This document shows positions 43,563-51,465 of a DNA stretch of 64,000 nucleotides, piece after piece (the first letter of the stretch is position 1; every line of letters begins with the position of its first letter). This stretch comes from Taishania sp965247975 (GTDB lineage Bacteria > Bacteroidota > Bacteroidia > Flavobacteriales_D > Crocinitomicaceae). The stretch covers positions 1,798,001 to 1,862,000 of the forward strand of contig OZ252050.1 of the NCBI GenBank assembly GCA_965247975.1, written 5' to 3'. A program made the position numbers and the translations under genes. The notes below the pieces were generated by a model. It worked only from the letters and a program-made list of their open reading frames with translations. It did not search any database and was not told the DNA's origin.

Positions 43563-44125
43563 ACCCCATTAATTTGAGTGAACTGACATCCCTTAATGCC
43601 AGCGTTGTATATATCTTCTTTTAATTTTTCAGAAACACATACTACTGTTGTATAATCATCTAAGATTAGCTGAACATCATAATCGAAGCCTTTATTCTCT
43701 TGTTTAAACAGAATAAAACTGAATTCATAATAAGTTTTTCTTTTCTTAATTAGAGGTAATTCATATATGAAATGTTCTGGTAATTTATACTTCATTAAAA
43801 GGTTTAATAGCTTTTTACTGACAACAAGTCCCTGTTTTTCATTAATAAAATTTCCATGGATACAATCTAAAGGTTCATTCTTTCCTTTAAGAACAGCTTC
43901 ACCAATATAGGTTCCGCTTTCAGGAGCTTCACTATTTTTAAACAAGTTCTGGAGCTGGTTAACTAGTGGAATGAAATCCTTTTCCATGATAACAGAAAAA
44001 GTTCCATCGGAATTTTTAATGATTTCGCCCTTCGGCTTGTTCGGCCAATAGGTAAATTTCCAATCATAAATACATGCAACTCTGTCGTCGTTTAAATCTG
44101 GTTCTATTTTGAAATATTTACTCAT
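43547..44125 (-). CDS. Imm43/DUF1629-like protein
   Basis: 192 residues, soluble. Elements of the imm11/Imm43-type proteins are present: IYDWKFTYWPNKP, GNFINEKQGLVVSKKLLNLL, and a C-terminal VVCVSEKLKEDIYNAGIKGC then FTQI. These proteins neutralise partner toxins in polymorphic-toxin systems, but no toxin is in view. The last residues (VHNVN) come from the A-I spacer, so the stop codon is provided by the repeat. Moderate confidence in the family. Confidence 0.62.
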   Translation of the reverse strand: MSKYFKIEPDLNDDRVACIYDWKFTYWPNKPKGEIIKNSDGTFSVIMEKDFIPLVNQLQNLFKNSEAPESGTYIGEAVLKGKNEPLDCIHGNFINEKQGLVVSKKLLNLLMKYKLPEHFIYELPLIKKRKTYYEFSFILFKQENKGFDYDVQLILDDYTTVVCVSEKLKEDIYNAGIKGCQFTQINGVHNVN

Positions 44126-44156
44126 CTTGAAATTTGATTTACTTTAGACTATCGTA

Positions 44157-44233
44157 CATTGCGTTTCTCAACTAGGAGACGCAAGCTTCTTGGCTGTGGT
44201 TGTTTTGCCTGAGTCTTTTAGTTGGTGTTATGG
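44157..44233 (-). repeat. A-I spacer
   Basis: Minus strand CCCATAACACCAACTAAAAG, inner caacta/tagttg arms and ggctgtggttgtt block shared with the 57.7 kb copy, ends TTGAGAAACGCAATG, i.e. GCA instead of GTT. Starts 5 nt before the stop at 44228. Confidence 0.8.
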
Positions 44234-44956
44234 GCATTTTATAATTTCATATTTGATTTCCCATCTATTTTCGGGAATAAAAGGCATTTCAACATAACCC
44301 CATTCTCTAATAAGAAAGGAATTTTTGTCATATTCATAATAATTGATGCCTAGCGGTAAATGCTGAAGATCGAAGGAAGCTTCCTTAATTATGTTACCAA
44401 TAGAATCGTATTCAATCAAATAATAATAGCTGTAATCATTGTTTTCGTTGTGATAAGATAGTTTTATTATTTGACTACTATCGTTGTATTCAAAGACTTT
44501 GTAATTGTTAATTTGATCGCCGTACCATTCTTTTACTTTCCGATTTAATTGGTCTCTTTCGTAGTGAATTAATTCACGGTTTGTTGTGTACAATCGATCT
44601 CCGAATACATTTTCATCATAAAATACAGTATCTGGTTTTTCATTAGGACGCGTTATGCTGTATAATGCGTTCCCTTCTAAATCGAAAGTAGTAGTAAAAA
44701 ACATTAAAGTGTCTTTATTATTAATGCTGTATTGATACAATTGTCGACCTTTAGTTGTGTTTAACACCTCTGTCCTTCCAATAGTATCTCCAGATAAGTT
44801 CACAGTAATCCGTGACAACAAATTTTCACCTTCAAATTTTGCGTAATCTATTTGATGCACTGAAATCCGATCTACTCTTACGCAATAGATAGTATCAACT
44901 TGTGCTGATGCAACCTGGCAAACGAAGATCAAGATGAATATGTTTACAAATTTCAC
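44228..44956 (-). CDS. Secreted YD/RHS-like repeat protein
   Basis: About 242 residues from a GTG at 44956. The only upstream ATG (44998) lies inside an A-III spacer and would give an unusual N-terminus. Signal peptide with cleavage near ASAQ. The C-terminal half has YD-type repeats: YERDQLNRKVKEWYGDQI, VFEYNDSSQIIKLSYHNE, LIEYDSIGNIIKEASF, YYEYDKNSFLIREWGYVE. Such repeats form beta filaments that carry toxin domains or bind carbohydrate; this protein is short and carries no toxin domain. Likely surface or periplasmic. Confidence 0.7.
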   Translation of the reverse strand: MKFVNIFILIFVCQVASAQVDTIYCVRVDRISVHQIDYAKFEGENLLSRITVNLSGDTIGRTEVLNTTKGRQLYQYSINNKDTLMFFTTTFDLEGNALYSITRPNEKPDTVFYDENVFGDRLYTTNRELIHYERDQLNRKVKEWYGDQINNYKVFEYNDSSQIIKLSYHNENNDYSYYYLIEYDSIGNIIKEASFDLQHLPLGINYYEYDKNSFLIREWGYVEMPFIPENRWEIKYEIIKCP

Positions 44957-44967
44957 TTTATTAGTTA

Positions 44968-45098
44968 TTAATGGTTTGGTGCTAGGCGCGCGGCCCAACT
45001 CTTTAAATAAATCATTCTTTCGAAGATAGAACTTTTTCTTTCAAATTTAGCGTTGCTTCGAATTGAACTTTGTGCTGACGCTTAGACGCTGTCATGTG
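44968..45098 (-). repeat. A-III spacer
   Basis: Shares ttaaataaat, cgaagatagaacttttt and gctgacgctta blocks with the 55.9 kb copy. The gene-proximal end on the minus strand reads ACATGACAGCGTCTAAGCG; the distal end has GGTGCTAGGCGCGCGG. It lies between the stop at 45102 and the RHS-like gene's start. Confidence 0.7.
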
Positions 45099-45101
45099 TC
45101 T

Positions 45102-45650
45102 TTATTTTTTAATTTTTATTTCATTAAACTCATTGTCATAAATCATGACCAAATGTCGATCCCAATTTAGGAATTCGTCACAGGTAAATTCAAGGATATC
45201 ATCCTTCCATTCCTTAAACTCAATCATATCCATTTCAATTGGACTTTTGATTAACTCCTTGTTTTTAATTACTGAAGTTATTCTTTCAACATTGTAATAA
45301 TCAGCGATAATAAAGCTTCCATCCGGGGCGGTTGTCAAATTGTGATATTGTGGTTGGTCTTCCAAATTTATAAGATCTCCAGTTTTCAAATCAATCTCAT
45401 ACAAATAGTCCGAAGTGAGAACAAGTCCTTTTTCATACTTACTTGAAATTGCCACTTTTCGAGGTGTTCCTCTAAATTGACCACACCACTCATTTGCATT
45501 ATCTTCTTTAAATTTAATCCATGTCCAATTTTGAGAGTTCCACGCACTTTCAATATCATAAATACGTTCATCGAATTCTCCAGAATACGGTTGATTTATT
45601 ATTTCAGCTTCAATTATCACTTTGATATATGTCTTTTCTTTTGATGACAA
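45102..45650 (-). CDS. Unknown 182-aa soluble protein, TTG start
   Basis: 182 residues from a TTG at 45650; no ATG lies in frame upstream, and the frame is closed by a TAG 54 nt before it. The product has FDERIYDIESAWNSQNWTWI, WCGQFRGTPRKVAISSKYEK, LVLTSDYLYEIDLKTGDLIN and HNLTTAPDGSFIIADYYNVE, strand pairs like two blades of a beta-propeller. The 5' end may have been lost when the upstream segment was replaced; see the fragment at 45610. Function unknown. Confidence 0.5.
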   Translation of the reverse strand: MSSKEKTYIKVIIEAEIINQPYSGEFDERIYDIESAWNSQNWTWIKFKEDNANEWCGQFRGTPRKVAISSKYEKGLVLTSDYLYEIDLKTGDLINLEDQPQYHNLTTAPDGSFIIADYYNVERITSVIKNKELIKSPIEMDMIEFKEWKDDILEFTCDEFLNWDRHLVMIYDNEFNEIKIKK

Positions 45651-45759
45651 AAATGGAATAATCCATGAATCTTTCAGCTATTCCAATAATTATTTCAAAA
45701 TTAGCTAAATCCCATTTTTTATATGGTCGATTTTGAAAGTCACCTGTTTCTGTTGCCTC
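45610..45759 (-). pseudogene. Coding-like remnant after the 45760 stop
   Basis: Directly after the TGA of the upstream gene the same frame stays open for 49 codons: EATETGDFQNRPYKKWDL, NFEIIIGIAERFMDYSIF, VIKRKDIYQSDN, then TGA. The E-A-T-E-T-G-D start is like the mid part of several small bacterial immunity-type proteins. It overlaps the first codons of the 45650 gene in another frame. Either a remnant of another gene, or the true C-terminus of the upstream gene behind a nonsense mutation. Confidence 0.5.
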
Positions 45760-46068
45760 TCACAATTCCTTTTTAAGAATTTTTGAGTATTTCTCATAAA
45801 TAATCCAAGGCGAATTTTCATTTTCAATTTCCTCTATGTCTGGACATTCAATTCGAATATATGTCAATTTGTTGTTCTCGTTTTCTGTATTAAAGTTAGC
45901 TGTTAAATTGACTTTATCGCCATTAAAAATATCTTTATTCGTCCATCTAAAAAAGGATTCATCTTTACTTACAAATGGATTTCCAATAGAAAACAATTGT
46001 TCCTTTGGAGTATTCCATTTCAATATCAATTCCTCTCCAATAAATTCTATTCCTTCTTTAAAGTTCAT
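45760..46068 (-). CDS. Unknown 102-aa protein, possibly truncated
   Basis: 102 residues: MNFKEGIEFIGEELILKWN, a SIGNPFVSKDESFFRWTN segment, LTANFNTENENNKLTYIRIE and a helical ending YEKYSKILKKEL. Soluble, beta-rich, not recognised. The frame continues in coding fashion past the TGA (see 45610), so this may be the first two thirds of a longer protein. A half spacer lies 20 nt upstream. Confidence 0.55.
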   Translation of the reverse strand: MNFKEGIEFIGEELILKWNTPKEQLFSIGNPFVSKDESFFRWTNKDIFNGDKVNLTANFNTENENNKLTYIRIECPDIEEIENENSPWIIYEKYSKILKKEL

Positions 46069-46088
46069 TTTGGGTTAGCTCTTCTATG

Positions 46089-46133
46089 ACACATAACGTT
46101 TCGGTGACAGACTTAGTCGCGGCTTAGCAACCC
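46089..46133 (-). repeat. Distal half of a spacer
   Basis: Only the distal end is recognisable: minus strand CACCGAAACGTTATGTGTC with GTT, plus gacttagtcgcggcttagc inside. The gene-proximal end is not found before the stop at 46150. Confidence 0.5.
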
Positions 46134-46149
46134 AGAATTTTCCATTTAT

Positions 46150-46683
46150 TTACTTATTAAGTCGACCGTAATAAATTAGATCAACAATTTCTCCGGATGT
46201 TGTTTTGTAGTCCATTCGAATAATCCCTTCCATTTCAAACCCACATTTTTCGGCTAAAAGTTGAGCCGCTTTATTTGAATGATGTGTTCTAAGAAATATT
46301 TTCTTAAAATTAAAATGATCAAAACAATAAGCTAAAAATAACTGCATGGCTTTTGTGGTCAAACCTTGACCAGCATATTTATCATCTGTATAACATCCGA
46401 TCTCGGCTTTTGGAATTGACCAATCTATGTTTTTAAGATCAAAAAATGCAATAAACTCATTCGTCAAATTATCTATCAATATAAATGGATAATAGTGTTT
46501 GTTGTTTCGTTTTTCAATTATTTCGTGTAAAAATATGTTTGTTTCTGCTAAGTTTTTGGTTCGAGAAACAGTTCCTGTAAAAAAATCCTCAAGCCTTTTT
46601 CTGTTTTTTTCTACTAAGGAAAAATAGTTATCAAGGTCATCGATTTCCAAAGGTCTAAGTGTATAATTTTCGAAGTTTATCAT
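46150..46683 (-). CDS. RimJ/RimL-type GNAT acetyltransferase
   Basis: 177 residues. YTLRPLEIDDLDNYFSLVEK start, DLKNIDWSIPKAEIGCYTDD, KYAGQGLTTKAMQLFLAYCF (motif A, QGLTT loop), FNFKKIFLRTHHSNKAAQLL, AEKCGFEMEGIIRMDYKT. A RimL-type acetyltransferase of unknown substrate, single gene between a half spacer and an A-I spacer. Confidence 0.92.
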   Translation of the reverse strand: MINFENYTLRPLEIDDLDNYFSLVEKNRKRLEDFFTGTVSRTKNLAETNIFLHEIIEKRNNKHYYPFILIDNLTNEFIAFFDLKNIDWSIPKAEIGCYTDDKYAGQGLTTKAMQLFLAYCFDHFNFKKIFLRTHHSNKAAQLLAEKCGFEMEGIIRMDYKTTSGEIVDLIYYGRLNK

Positions 46684-46713
46684 TTGTATTTGTATCGGTT
46701 TTTTTAATATAGT

Positions 46714-46793
46714 TGTTAATGGTTCTCAAATAGGGGACGCGGGCTTCTCGAATCTTGTTTGTTCAGCTTATGGCTTTTAGTTGATGTCACATG
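46714..46793 (-). repeat. A-I spacer
   Basis: Minus strand ACATGTGACATCAACTAAAAG then CCATAAGCTGAACA, distal end AGAACCATTAACAAC. Gene-proximal AAC is replaced by GAC and distal GTT is changed, so both cores are degenerate. Follows the TGA at 46796 by 2-3 nt. Confidence 0.78.
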
Positions 46794-46795
46794 TT

Positions 46796-47737
46796 TCATT
46801 CATACGTTTTAAATTGGCACTTAACAATCCTAAACCCTACATAAGGTGAAGGCAATTGATAAATTTCTTCAGCTATTTCACGAAGATAGAATACCGGTGA
46901 ATGCCAAGATCCACCTCTTGTTTTACAATACCAAATTCCATCAATTTTAAAATAAATATTTGTTATTTCGGCAACGTTTCCAGACATGTTATATGCTCCC
47001 CACCAATTAGGGTTGAATGACCAGCACGCCATTGGACCATTTACAAAGCATGAATATCCAAGAGAATCAGAGCCATGCCAACTAACAATATCGGTTAGGT
47101 GATTGTATCGAATCTGATTTTGATCGAACTCAGCAAAATTACCAAGTGGCTCTCGAAAGGAATTCATCCAGTAAAATGAATCCCAGGCAAAACTGCTGTC
47201 GATATCTTCATCTTTATTGAAAAAAGAAAGCCATTCATTAGGTGTGAAAAGTTGATAGATGATGGTCGAGTCAGGTTCAATTTTATTCAACCAATTGGCG
47301 TATGCAAGCGCATCTTCCGGTGTTAAGTTTACGACTGGATAATGACCAAAGAATTCTAAGTTATCATAGTGTTTAGACATGGAATCTGCTATCGTGAAAT
47401 CATCAGAATAGTTCAACCAGTTAGCTGTTTTGGGCTTATGCTTTTCGAATAATTCTATAGAATCATTTTCTTTCAAGTAGTCGAGAAATTCCCAATAATC
47501 CTTATTCGATATTTCAGTTTGTCCACCGAAGTAAAAAACACTCATGGAATCAACACCATCTTCGGGGAAGTAACCGGACCATGATGAAAAAGTCTGCGTA
47601 GTTTTTTTAAAATACATGAAAGCTAAGTTGTTACCATTTTCACTTCGTTCCTTGAGATATTTACGTTCAGTGCTACAGGACGAAAGAAATATAATTAATG
47701 AAATCGCTAACAGAAATAAAACGCTGGTTATTCTCAT
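46796..47737 (-). CDS. FGE-sulfatase-domain lipoprotein lacking catalytic cysteines
   Basis: 313 residues, lipobox FLSSC (Cys 21). Residues 45-310 follow the formylglycine-generating-enzyme fold: FYFGGQTEISNKDYWEFLDY, HYPVVNLTPEDALAYANWLN, NWWGAYNMSGNVAEI, TRGGSWHSPVFYLREIAEE and YVGFRIVK. The two active-site cysteines of true FGEs are absent, as in GldK/GldJ and other gliding or T9SS-linked homologues, so it is probably structural. Lipidated and periplasmic or surface-exposed. Confidence 0.88.
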   Translation of the reverse strand: MRITSVLFLLAISLIIFLSSCSTERKYLKERSENGNNLAFMYFKKTTQTFSSWSGYFPEDGVDSMSVFYFGGQTEISNKDYWEFLDYLKENDSIELFEKHKPKTANWLNYSDDFTIADSMSKHYDNLEFFGHYPVVNLTPEDALAYANWLNKIEPDSTIIYQLFTPNEWLSFFNKDEDIDSSFAWDSFYWMNSFREPLGNFAEFDQNQIRYNHLTDIVSWHGSDSLGYSCFVNGPMACWSFNPNWWGAYNMSGNVAEITNIYFKIDGIWYCKTRGGSWHSPVFYLREIAEEIYQLPSPYVGFRIVKCQFKTYE

Positions 47738-47785
47738 ATTTCTTAAAATGGTTTTTTAATCAAATGGTAACAGTTTGCCTCATTA

Positions 47786-47875
47786 TCCATAACGTTTTGG
47801 TGCTTGGAGAAGAAGCCGATTTTTAAAATTAACATTAATAACGATCAATCATCTAGGAGGTGCTGTTATAGGGCG
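47786..47875 (-). repeat. A-IV spacer, complete ends
   Basis: Minus strand CCCTATAACAGCACC at the gene-proximal end and CAAAACGTTATGG at the distal end, so AAC and GTT are intact. The two arms do not pair well inside, as if halves of two spacers had been joined (ggtgcttgg and aggtgctg). Confidence 0.65.
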
Positions 47876-47890
47876 TTTTTCTCTCTTATG

Positions 47891-48571
47891 TCATTGAGGT
47901 TTATAAATTACTTTAATGTCATCACCACTGAAATAAGCCCTTTCTTTCTTCATTGTAAATTCAATGTCTTTGTCGTGTGTTACTTCTAATGTTTTACTAT
48001 CGAGCCATTTAGCAGAAATATTCTTTCCTCGTCCTGTAAAATATAAAACTGAACCACCACCTTGTTCCCACATCATAAGTCCGCTTGTATGAACATAGTT
48101 TTTATTCGTGTATTCTTCGTTAACGTCAAACTTTTTTAAATTATCTGGTGCAATAGCGTTTACAAGATTTGTCATTTCAAACTCGAACTTCGGTCTAACT
48201 CTACGTTTCGGTTTTTCTCTTTCTGTTGAAATTTGAGTTAAGAACTTCTCAAGTTCTTTTTTGCGTTTTTCAATTGTCTTGTCGTCCGCACCAAGTCCTT
48301 TCCAAACTTCAAGGTCGTTGCCCGTTTCAATGATTTCTTTTACTTTTTTATAAACTGTTTGGTCAAGAGATTTTGTTTCCCATTGTGCCAATGCAAGTCC
48401 AAATAAACTGTTGTTTCGGTCGTCATAGTCGTTAAACATTTCGGCAAAGTCGTCCTGAATTTGTTTAGAAATGTCAATGGGATTTTGTCCTTGATTATAT
48501 AGGTCAACGAAGTTTTGATATATGTCATGAAAGGTGTCGTTTCCGTCTATTTTATTGTTCCAAGTCCCCAT
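47891..48571 (-). CDS. DUF4259 protein
   Basis: 226 residues. The start MGTWNNKIDGNDTFHDIYQN, then DLYNQGQNPIDISKQI, FGLALAQWETKSLDQTVYKK and EIIETGNDLEVWKGLGADDK, followed by KRKKELEKFLTQISTEREKP is the DUF4259 signature with its usual helical extension. The C-terminal 90 residues form a separate beta-rich part (GLMMWEQGGGSVLYFTGRG). DUF4259 proteins are common around polymorphic-toxin loci and may be immunity proteins. Single gene between A-IV spacers. Confidence 0.8.
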   Translation of the reverse strand: MGTWNNKIDGNDTFHDIYQNFVDLYNQGQNPIDISKQIQDDFAEMFNDYDDRNNSLFGLALAQWETKSLDQTVYKKVKEIIETGNDLEVWKGLGADDKTIEKRKKELEKFLTQISTEREKPKRRVRPKFEFEMTNLVNAIAPDNLKKFDVNEEYTNKNYVHTSGLMMWEQGGGSVLYFTGRGKNISAKWLDSKTLEVTHDKDIEFTMKKERAYFSGDDIKVIYKPQ

Positions 48572-48603
48572 TTGTCTGTTTGTTTGCGGTCTATCTTAAA
48601 ATG

Positions 48604-48725
48604 CTCTATAACGTTTTTGGGCTTTGCGAAGGTGGGGAATTGGAAGTACAAATGTTCATTAGAATTCCTAATGTTCAAATTTAGCACAAAAGCCCCACTT
48701 TTGCAAAACCCTTGTTACCTGCTGG
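48604..48725 (-). repeat. A-IV spacer, long hairpin
   Basis: Minus strand GGTAACAAGGGTTTTGC at the gene-proximal end and GCCCAAAAACGTTATAGAG at the distal end. Arms gggctttgc (48619-48627) with gcaaaaccc (48703-48711) and gtgggg (48632-48637) with ccccac (48693-48698) fold into one long imperfect stem. AAC/GTT ends intact. I recall many near-relatives of this spacer in Bacteroidetes genomes. Confidence 0.85.
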
Positions 48726-48748
48726 GCTTTTTTTGAGTTTAACTTATT

Positions 48749-49462
48749 CTATTTCCTTGTCGCCAATAGAAAAAGTGTTCCAATTATTATTACGTCTTGT
48801 ATAAAATGAATTGTCCAAGCCCAAAAGAAACCGTTTGTTTCGTAGAGTGATTTGGCTAAAACAAGCCCTAAAACCCCTGCCATTGTCGCACCTATTAAGC
48901 CACTTGGCATTCCTGCCAAGTGTGGAATTCCAAATAAAATAGCCGAAATAATAAAAATTGTCATTGGTTGTAAAAGTCCTTTTAGTGGTGAAACTATACC
49001 CATTCTAAAAATCATTTCTTCTGCAAAAGAATTGGTTAACGAAAAAAGTATTATCCAAAAAATGCCACTCTGTAACAAAGTCCAATTTACTTGTACTTGT
49101 TTTAGTTGAAAATACATAAAAGTTGCGGTTGCTAAACTTATAAATATTGTCAATGAAACACCTGTTTTGAGCCAACTGTCATTAGCTTTAATACCGAACA
49201 AATTTAATTCTTTGGCAGGTGTTGAAATATCGCCTAATGTAAAAAAGTTTAGGAAGTTTTCCTTGTTTAAATAATAAGTTACTGCCAATGAAAGTACTGT
49301 AATTAGCATCAATAAAAACTGATAATTAAACTGAAAGTTCACATATTCATTTTGAGAAACTGAAAACAATTTTGAGGTTTTCAGTTGTTGGGAAGACAAA
49401 AGCATTAATGTGGTAAATGCAACTACAAGTATTATTGGTATAGCTACTTTAAATTTTTCCAT
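48749..49462 (-). CDS. CPBP-family intramembrane metalloprotease
   Basis: 237 residues, seven to eight TM helices. Motif 1 SFAEEMIFRMGIVSP (E-E-x3-R), motif 2 FGIPHLAGMPSG (F-x3-H) and the late WTIHFIQDVIII (H-x3-D/N-type) are in order, giving the Abi/CAAX-protease (CPBP) fold. It cleaves substrates within the membrane or protects cells from self-bacteriocins, depending on the member. 78 nt from a Crp/Fnr gene, no overlap. Confidence 0.92.
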   Translation of the reverse strand: MEKFKVAIPIILVVAFTTLMLLSSQQLKTSKLFSVSQNEYVNFQFNYQFLLMLITVLSLAVTYYLNKENFLNFFTLGDISTPAKELNLFGIKANDSWLKTGVSLTIFISLATATFMYFQLKQVQVNWTLLQSGIFWIILFSLTNSFAEEMIFRMGIVSPLKGLLQPMTIFIISAILFGIPHLAGMPSGLIGATMAGVLGLVLAKSLYETNGFFWAWTIHFIQDVIIIGTLFLLATRK

Positions 49463-49540
49463 TTTTTATTTTATTTAATTTCGTTGCAAATTTGAAAACA
49501 AAATTTTTGAAAAAACATATCATATGGTAAGAAATGAAAA

Positions 49541-50116
49541 TCAAGAAATCTTTTTTCTTATTCGGCTAAAACTTTGTGGCGTAATTCCCAAATATGAAGC
49601 TATATACTTGTTTGGTGTTCGCTGAATAATGTTTGGTTGTTTTTCAAACATATCAAGATAACGTTGTTCGGCAGTTTTTGATAATAGGTCTAACTGTTGT
49701 GTTTGTTTGTGAATGTACAAACTTTCAGAAGCAATTTGGCAAATCCGTTGTCCATATTCAGTTTTCGACAATTGTTCAAAATTTTGCTTGTCTATTCTAA
49801 AAAGCGTTGAAGGTTCAAAACAAATCACTTCAAGTTCTGTTGCTTGATTGGAGATAAATGAAAAATAATCGCCAAAAAAATCACCTTCATAACACAAGTC
49901 AATGCACAGATAATTATTATTTTGGAACAACATAATTCCGCCCGAACCTTTTAGAATAAAATAAAAGTATTTTTCTCGCTCACTATACTTTTTAATCACT
50001 TCGTTTTTAGTAGTTTCAATTATTTGTCCATTTTCGGCAAATGTCTCCCAAATTTGTATTGGTGCATTGAAAAAAGGGTCAAATGTATTCTTGAAAATTT
50101 CTGCTAAGTTTTGCAT
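49541..50116 (-). CDS. Crp/Fnr-family regulator
   Basis: 191 residues. An FKNTFDPFFNAPIQIWETFA helical start, a cNMP-type jelly roll (NEVIKKYSEREKYFYFILKG, LCYEGDFFGDYFSF), then the winged helix (PNKYIASYLGITPQSFSRIR). Typical of the one-domain-pair Crp regulators in Bacteroidetes that act near their own gene; it may control the CPBP gene downstream. Repeat B copy 7 lies upstream. Confidence 0.9.
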   Translation of the reverse strand: MQNLAEIFKNTFDPFFNAPIQIWETFAENGQIIETTKNEVIKKYSEREKYFYFILKGSGGIMLFQNNNYLCIDLCYEGDFFGDYFSFISNQATELEVICFEPSTLFRIDKQNFEQLSKTEYGQRICQIASESLYIHKQTQQLDLLSKTAEQRYLDMFEKQPNIIQRTPNKYIASYLGITPQSFSRIRKKIS

Positions 50117-50160
50117 TTTAATTTGCTGTTGTTATTCGTAAGGTGTCTCGTAGCCTTGCA

Positions 50161-50318
50161 GTAAACTTACTTATATCCGCAACTCCCATTCCCCTCTAAT
50201 TCCAATTTACTACATCCTTTTTCGTTTAATCCATTGATTACCAACAATAAATCCGACATCAAACAGTTACAAGTACTTGAAATCATGTTTAACGAGTTGC
50301 GCATATTCAAATATAGGA
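50161..50318 (-). repeat. Repeat B, copy 7
   Basis: Outer arm gtaaacttacttatatccgc then aactccc; central ccattgattaccaacaata and cagttacaagtacttgaaatc; inner arm cgagttgcgcatattcaaatatagg. TATATTTG at the distal end. CAACTC and GAGTTG form the inner part of the terminal repeats. Confidence 0.82.
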
Positions 50319-50363
50319 ATTTATTTTTCAAAAAGCGGAGACGTAGTACAGGAGCACAACTTC

Positions 50364-50726
50364 TTAAATTTCTTCCCAGCCATCCTGTTGAAAGTCGTAT
50401 TTTGCGTAGGCACCTGTGTCGGTAAATTCAGAGGCGGTCATGCCTATTTCAAAAATGGAGTCTTCATCCCAACTTGCTGTAAAATAGAGTGCCGCACTTG
50501 AAAGTAAAGCGGTTCCAAACACTTCATCTTCGTGCTGGAAATGGATGCCAAATGCATCTTCGCGCACAATTTCATAATCGTATTTCAACAAACGATCTTG
50601 AAGTTCCTGACGTTGTTCTGACGTGAAAGGAACTAAGTTGCTTTCATCTTCGAAGAAGTTTTCATCTGCAGAAAGGATTTCTTTTTCTTTGGTTTCTGTG
50701 CGGTATAAAGCGATGTCGTAACTCAT
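50364..50726 (-). CDS. Conserved small acidic protein
   Basis: 120 residues, soluble. MSYDIALYRTETKEKEILSA start, then FTSEQRQELQDRLLKYDYEI, FGIHFQHEDEVFGTALLSSA-ALYFTASWDED and FTDTGAYAKYDFQQDGWEE. The MSYD-x-x-LY start is typical of uncharacterised bacterial proteins of this size. It starts 4 nt after the DinB gene's stop, hence same operon. Confidence 0.7.
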   Translation of the reverse strand: MSYDIALYRTETKEKEILSADENFFEDESNLVPFTSEQRQELQDRLLKYDYEIVREDAFGIHFQHEDEVFGTALLSSAALYFTASWDEDSIFEIGMTASEFTDTGAYAKYDFQQDGWEEI

Positions 50727-50730
50727 GATT

Positions 50731-51309
50731 TTATTGATTTTCTTGTTCTTTCTTCAAATATTCAACTGTAAAATGCTGTTTTTGCTTCGGCTGTGCAAAT
50801 TTATCTGTGTTGTATGCAATCGAGTTTCCTTTTGGGATGGAAAGAGATTGCCAGTTTTCGTTGCACATCAATTTTCCGATGAAGACAATTTGACCTACGT
50901 GATAGGCGTAATGCGCTAATTGTCGGTTGATAGCCTCAGTAACGGAGTGACCTTGATTTCGAATAAAAACTTCTTTTGTTAGATCTTTTTCGGTGAGTGG
51001 CGTGATGGCGTTGAAAAGACACGCCCAACCTTCGTTCCATTTGGCTAAAAGTTCGATTCGGTCGGCAATGTCATTGTCGAATTCAGCGTCTCTTTGTCGC
51101 CATTCCTTTTCGCCGTCCGATGTCAAAAAATCGGTCCAGCGCGAAAGCATGTTGCCCCACAAATGCTTTACAATCGTGGCAATGCTGTTGCTTTCTTCGT
51201 TGTATTGAAATAAAAGTTGTTCGTCGGAAAGCTGCGAAAATGTCTTTTCTCCGAGCATTTTGTAATATTCGAATTGTTTGATGGAGCTGTCGAGGAAATT
51301 GTTTTGCAT
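50731..51309 (-). CDS. DinB-superfamily DUF1572 protein
   Basis: 192 residues forming a four-helix bundle. Metal-ligand histidines as in DinB/YfiT: IVKHLWGNMLSRW (first His) and QLAHYAYHVGQIVFIGKL (H-x3-H). Family DUF1572/DinB. Members of this fold are metal-dependent thiol S-transferases (bacillithiol, mycothiol) or of unknown activity. Operon with the downstream 120-aa protein, spacing 4 nt. Confidence 0.88.
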   Translation of the reverse strand: MQNNFLDSSIKQFEYYKMLGEKTFSQLSDEQLLFQYNEESNSIATIVKHLWGNMLSRWTDFLTSDGEKEWRQRDAEFDNDIADRIELLAKWNEGWACLFNAITPLTEKDLTKEVFIRNQGHSVTEAINRQLAHYAYHVGQIVFIGKLMCNENWQSLSIPKGNSIAYNTDKFAQPKQKQHFTVEYLKKEQENQ

Positions 51310-51465
51310 GATGTATCCAATTTATTACTAAAAAATTAGCACTAAAAACACGAATGAATGCATGAAATCACACATTCACTCGCATTCCAATGTTTAAATT
51401 TAGTACATTTTCTCGCTTCTCCAAAATTCGGATTAGCCGAATACAAATTTGGAAAGATCCTTAAC

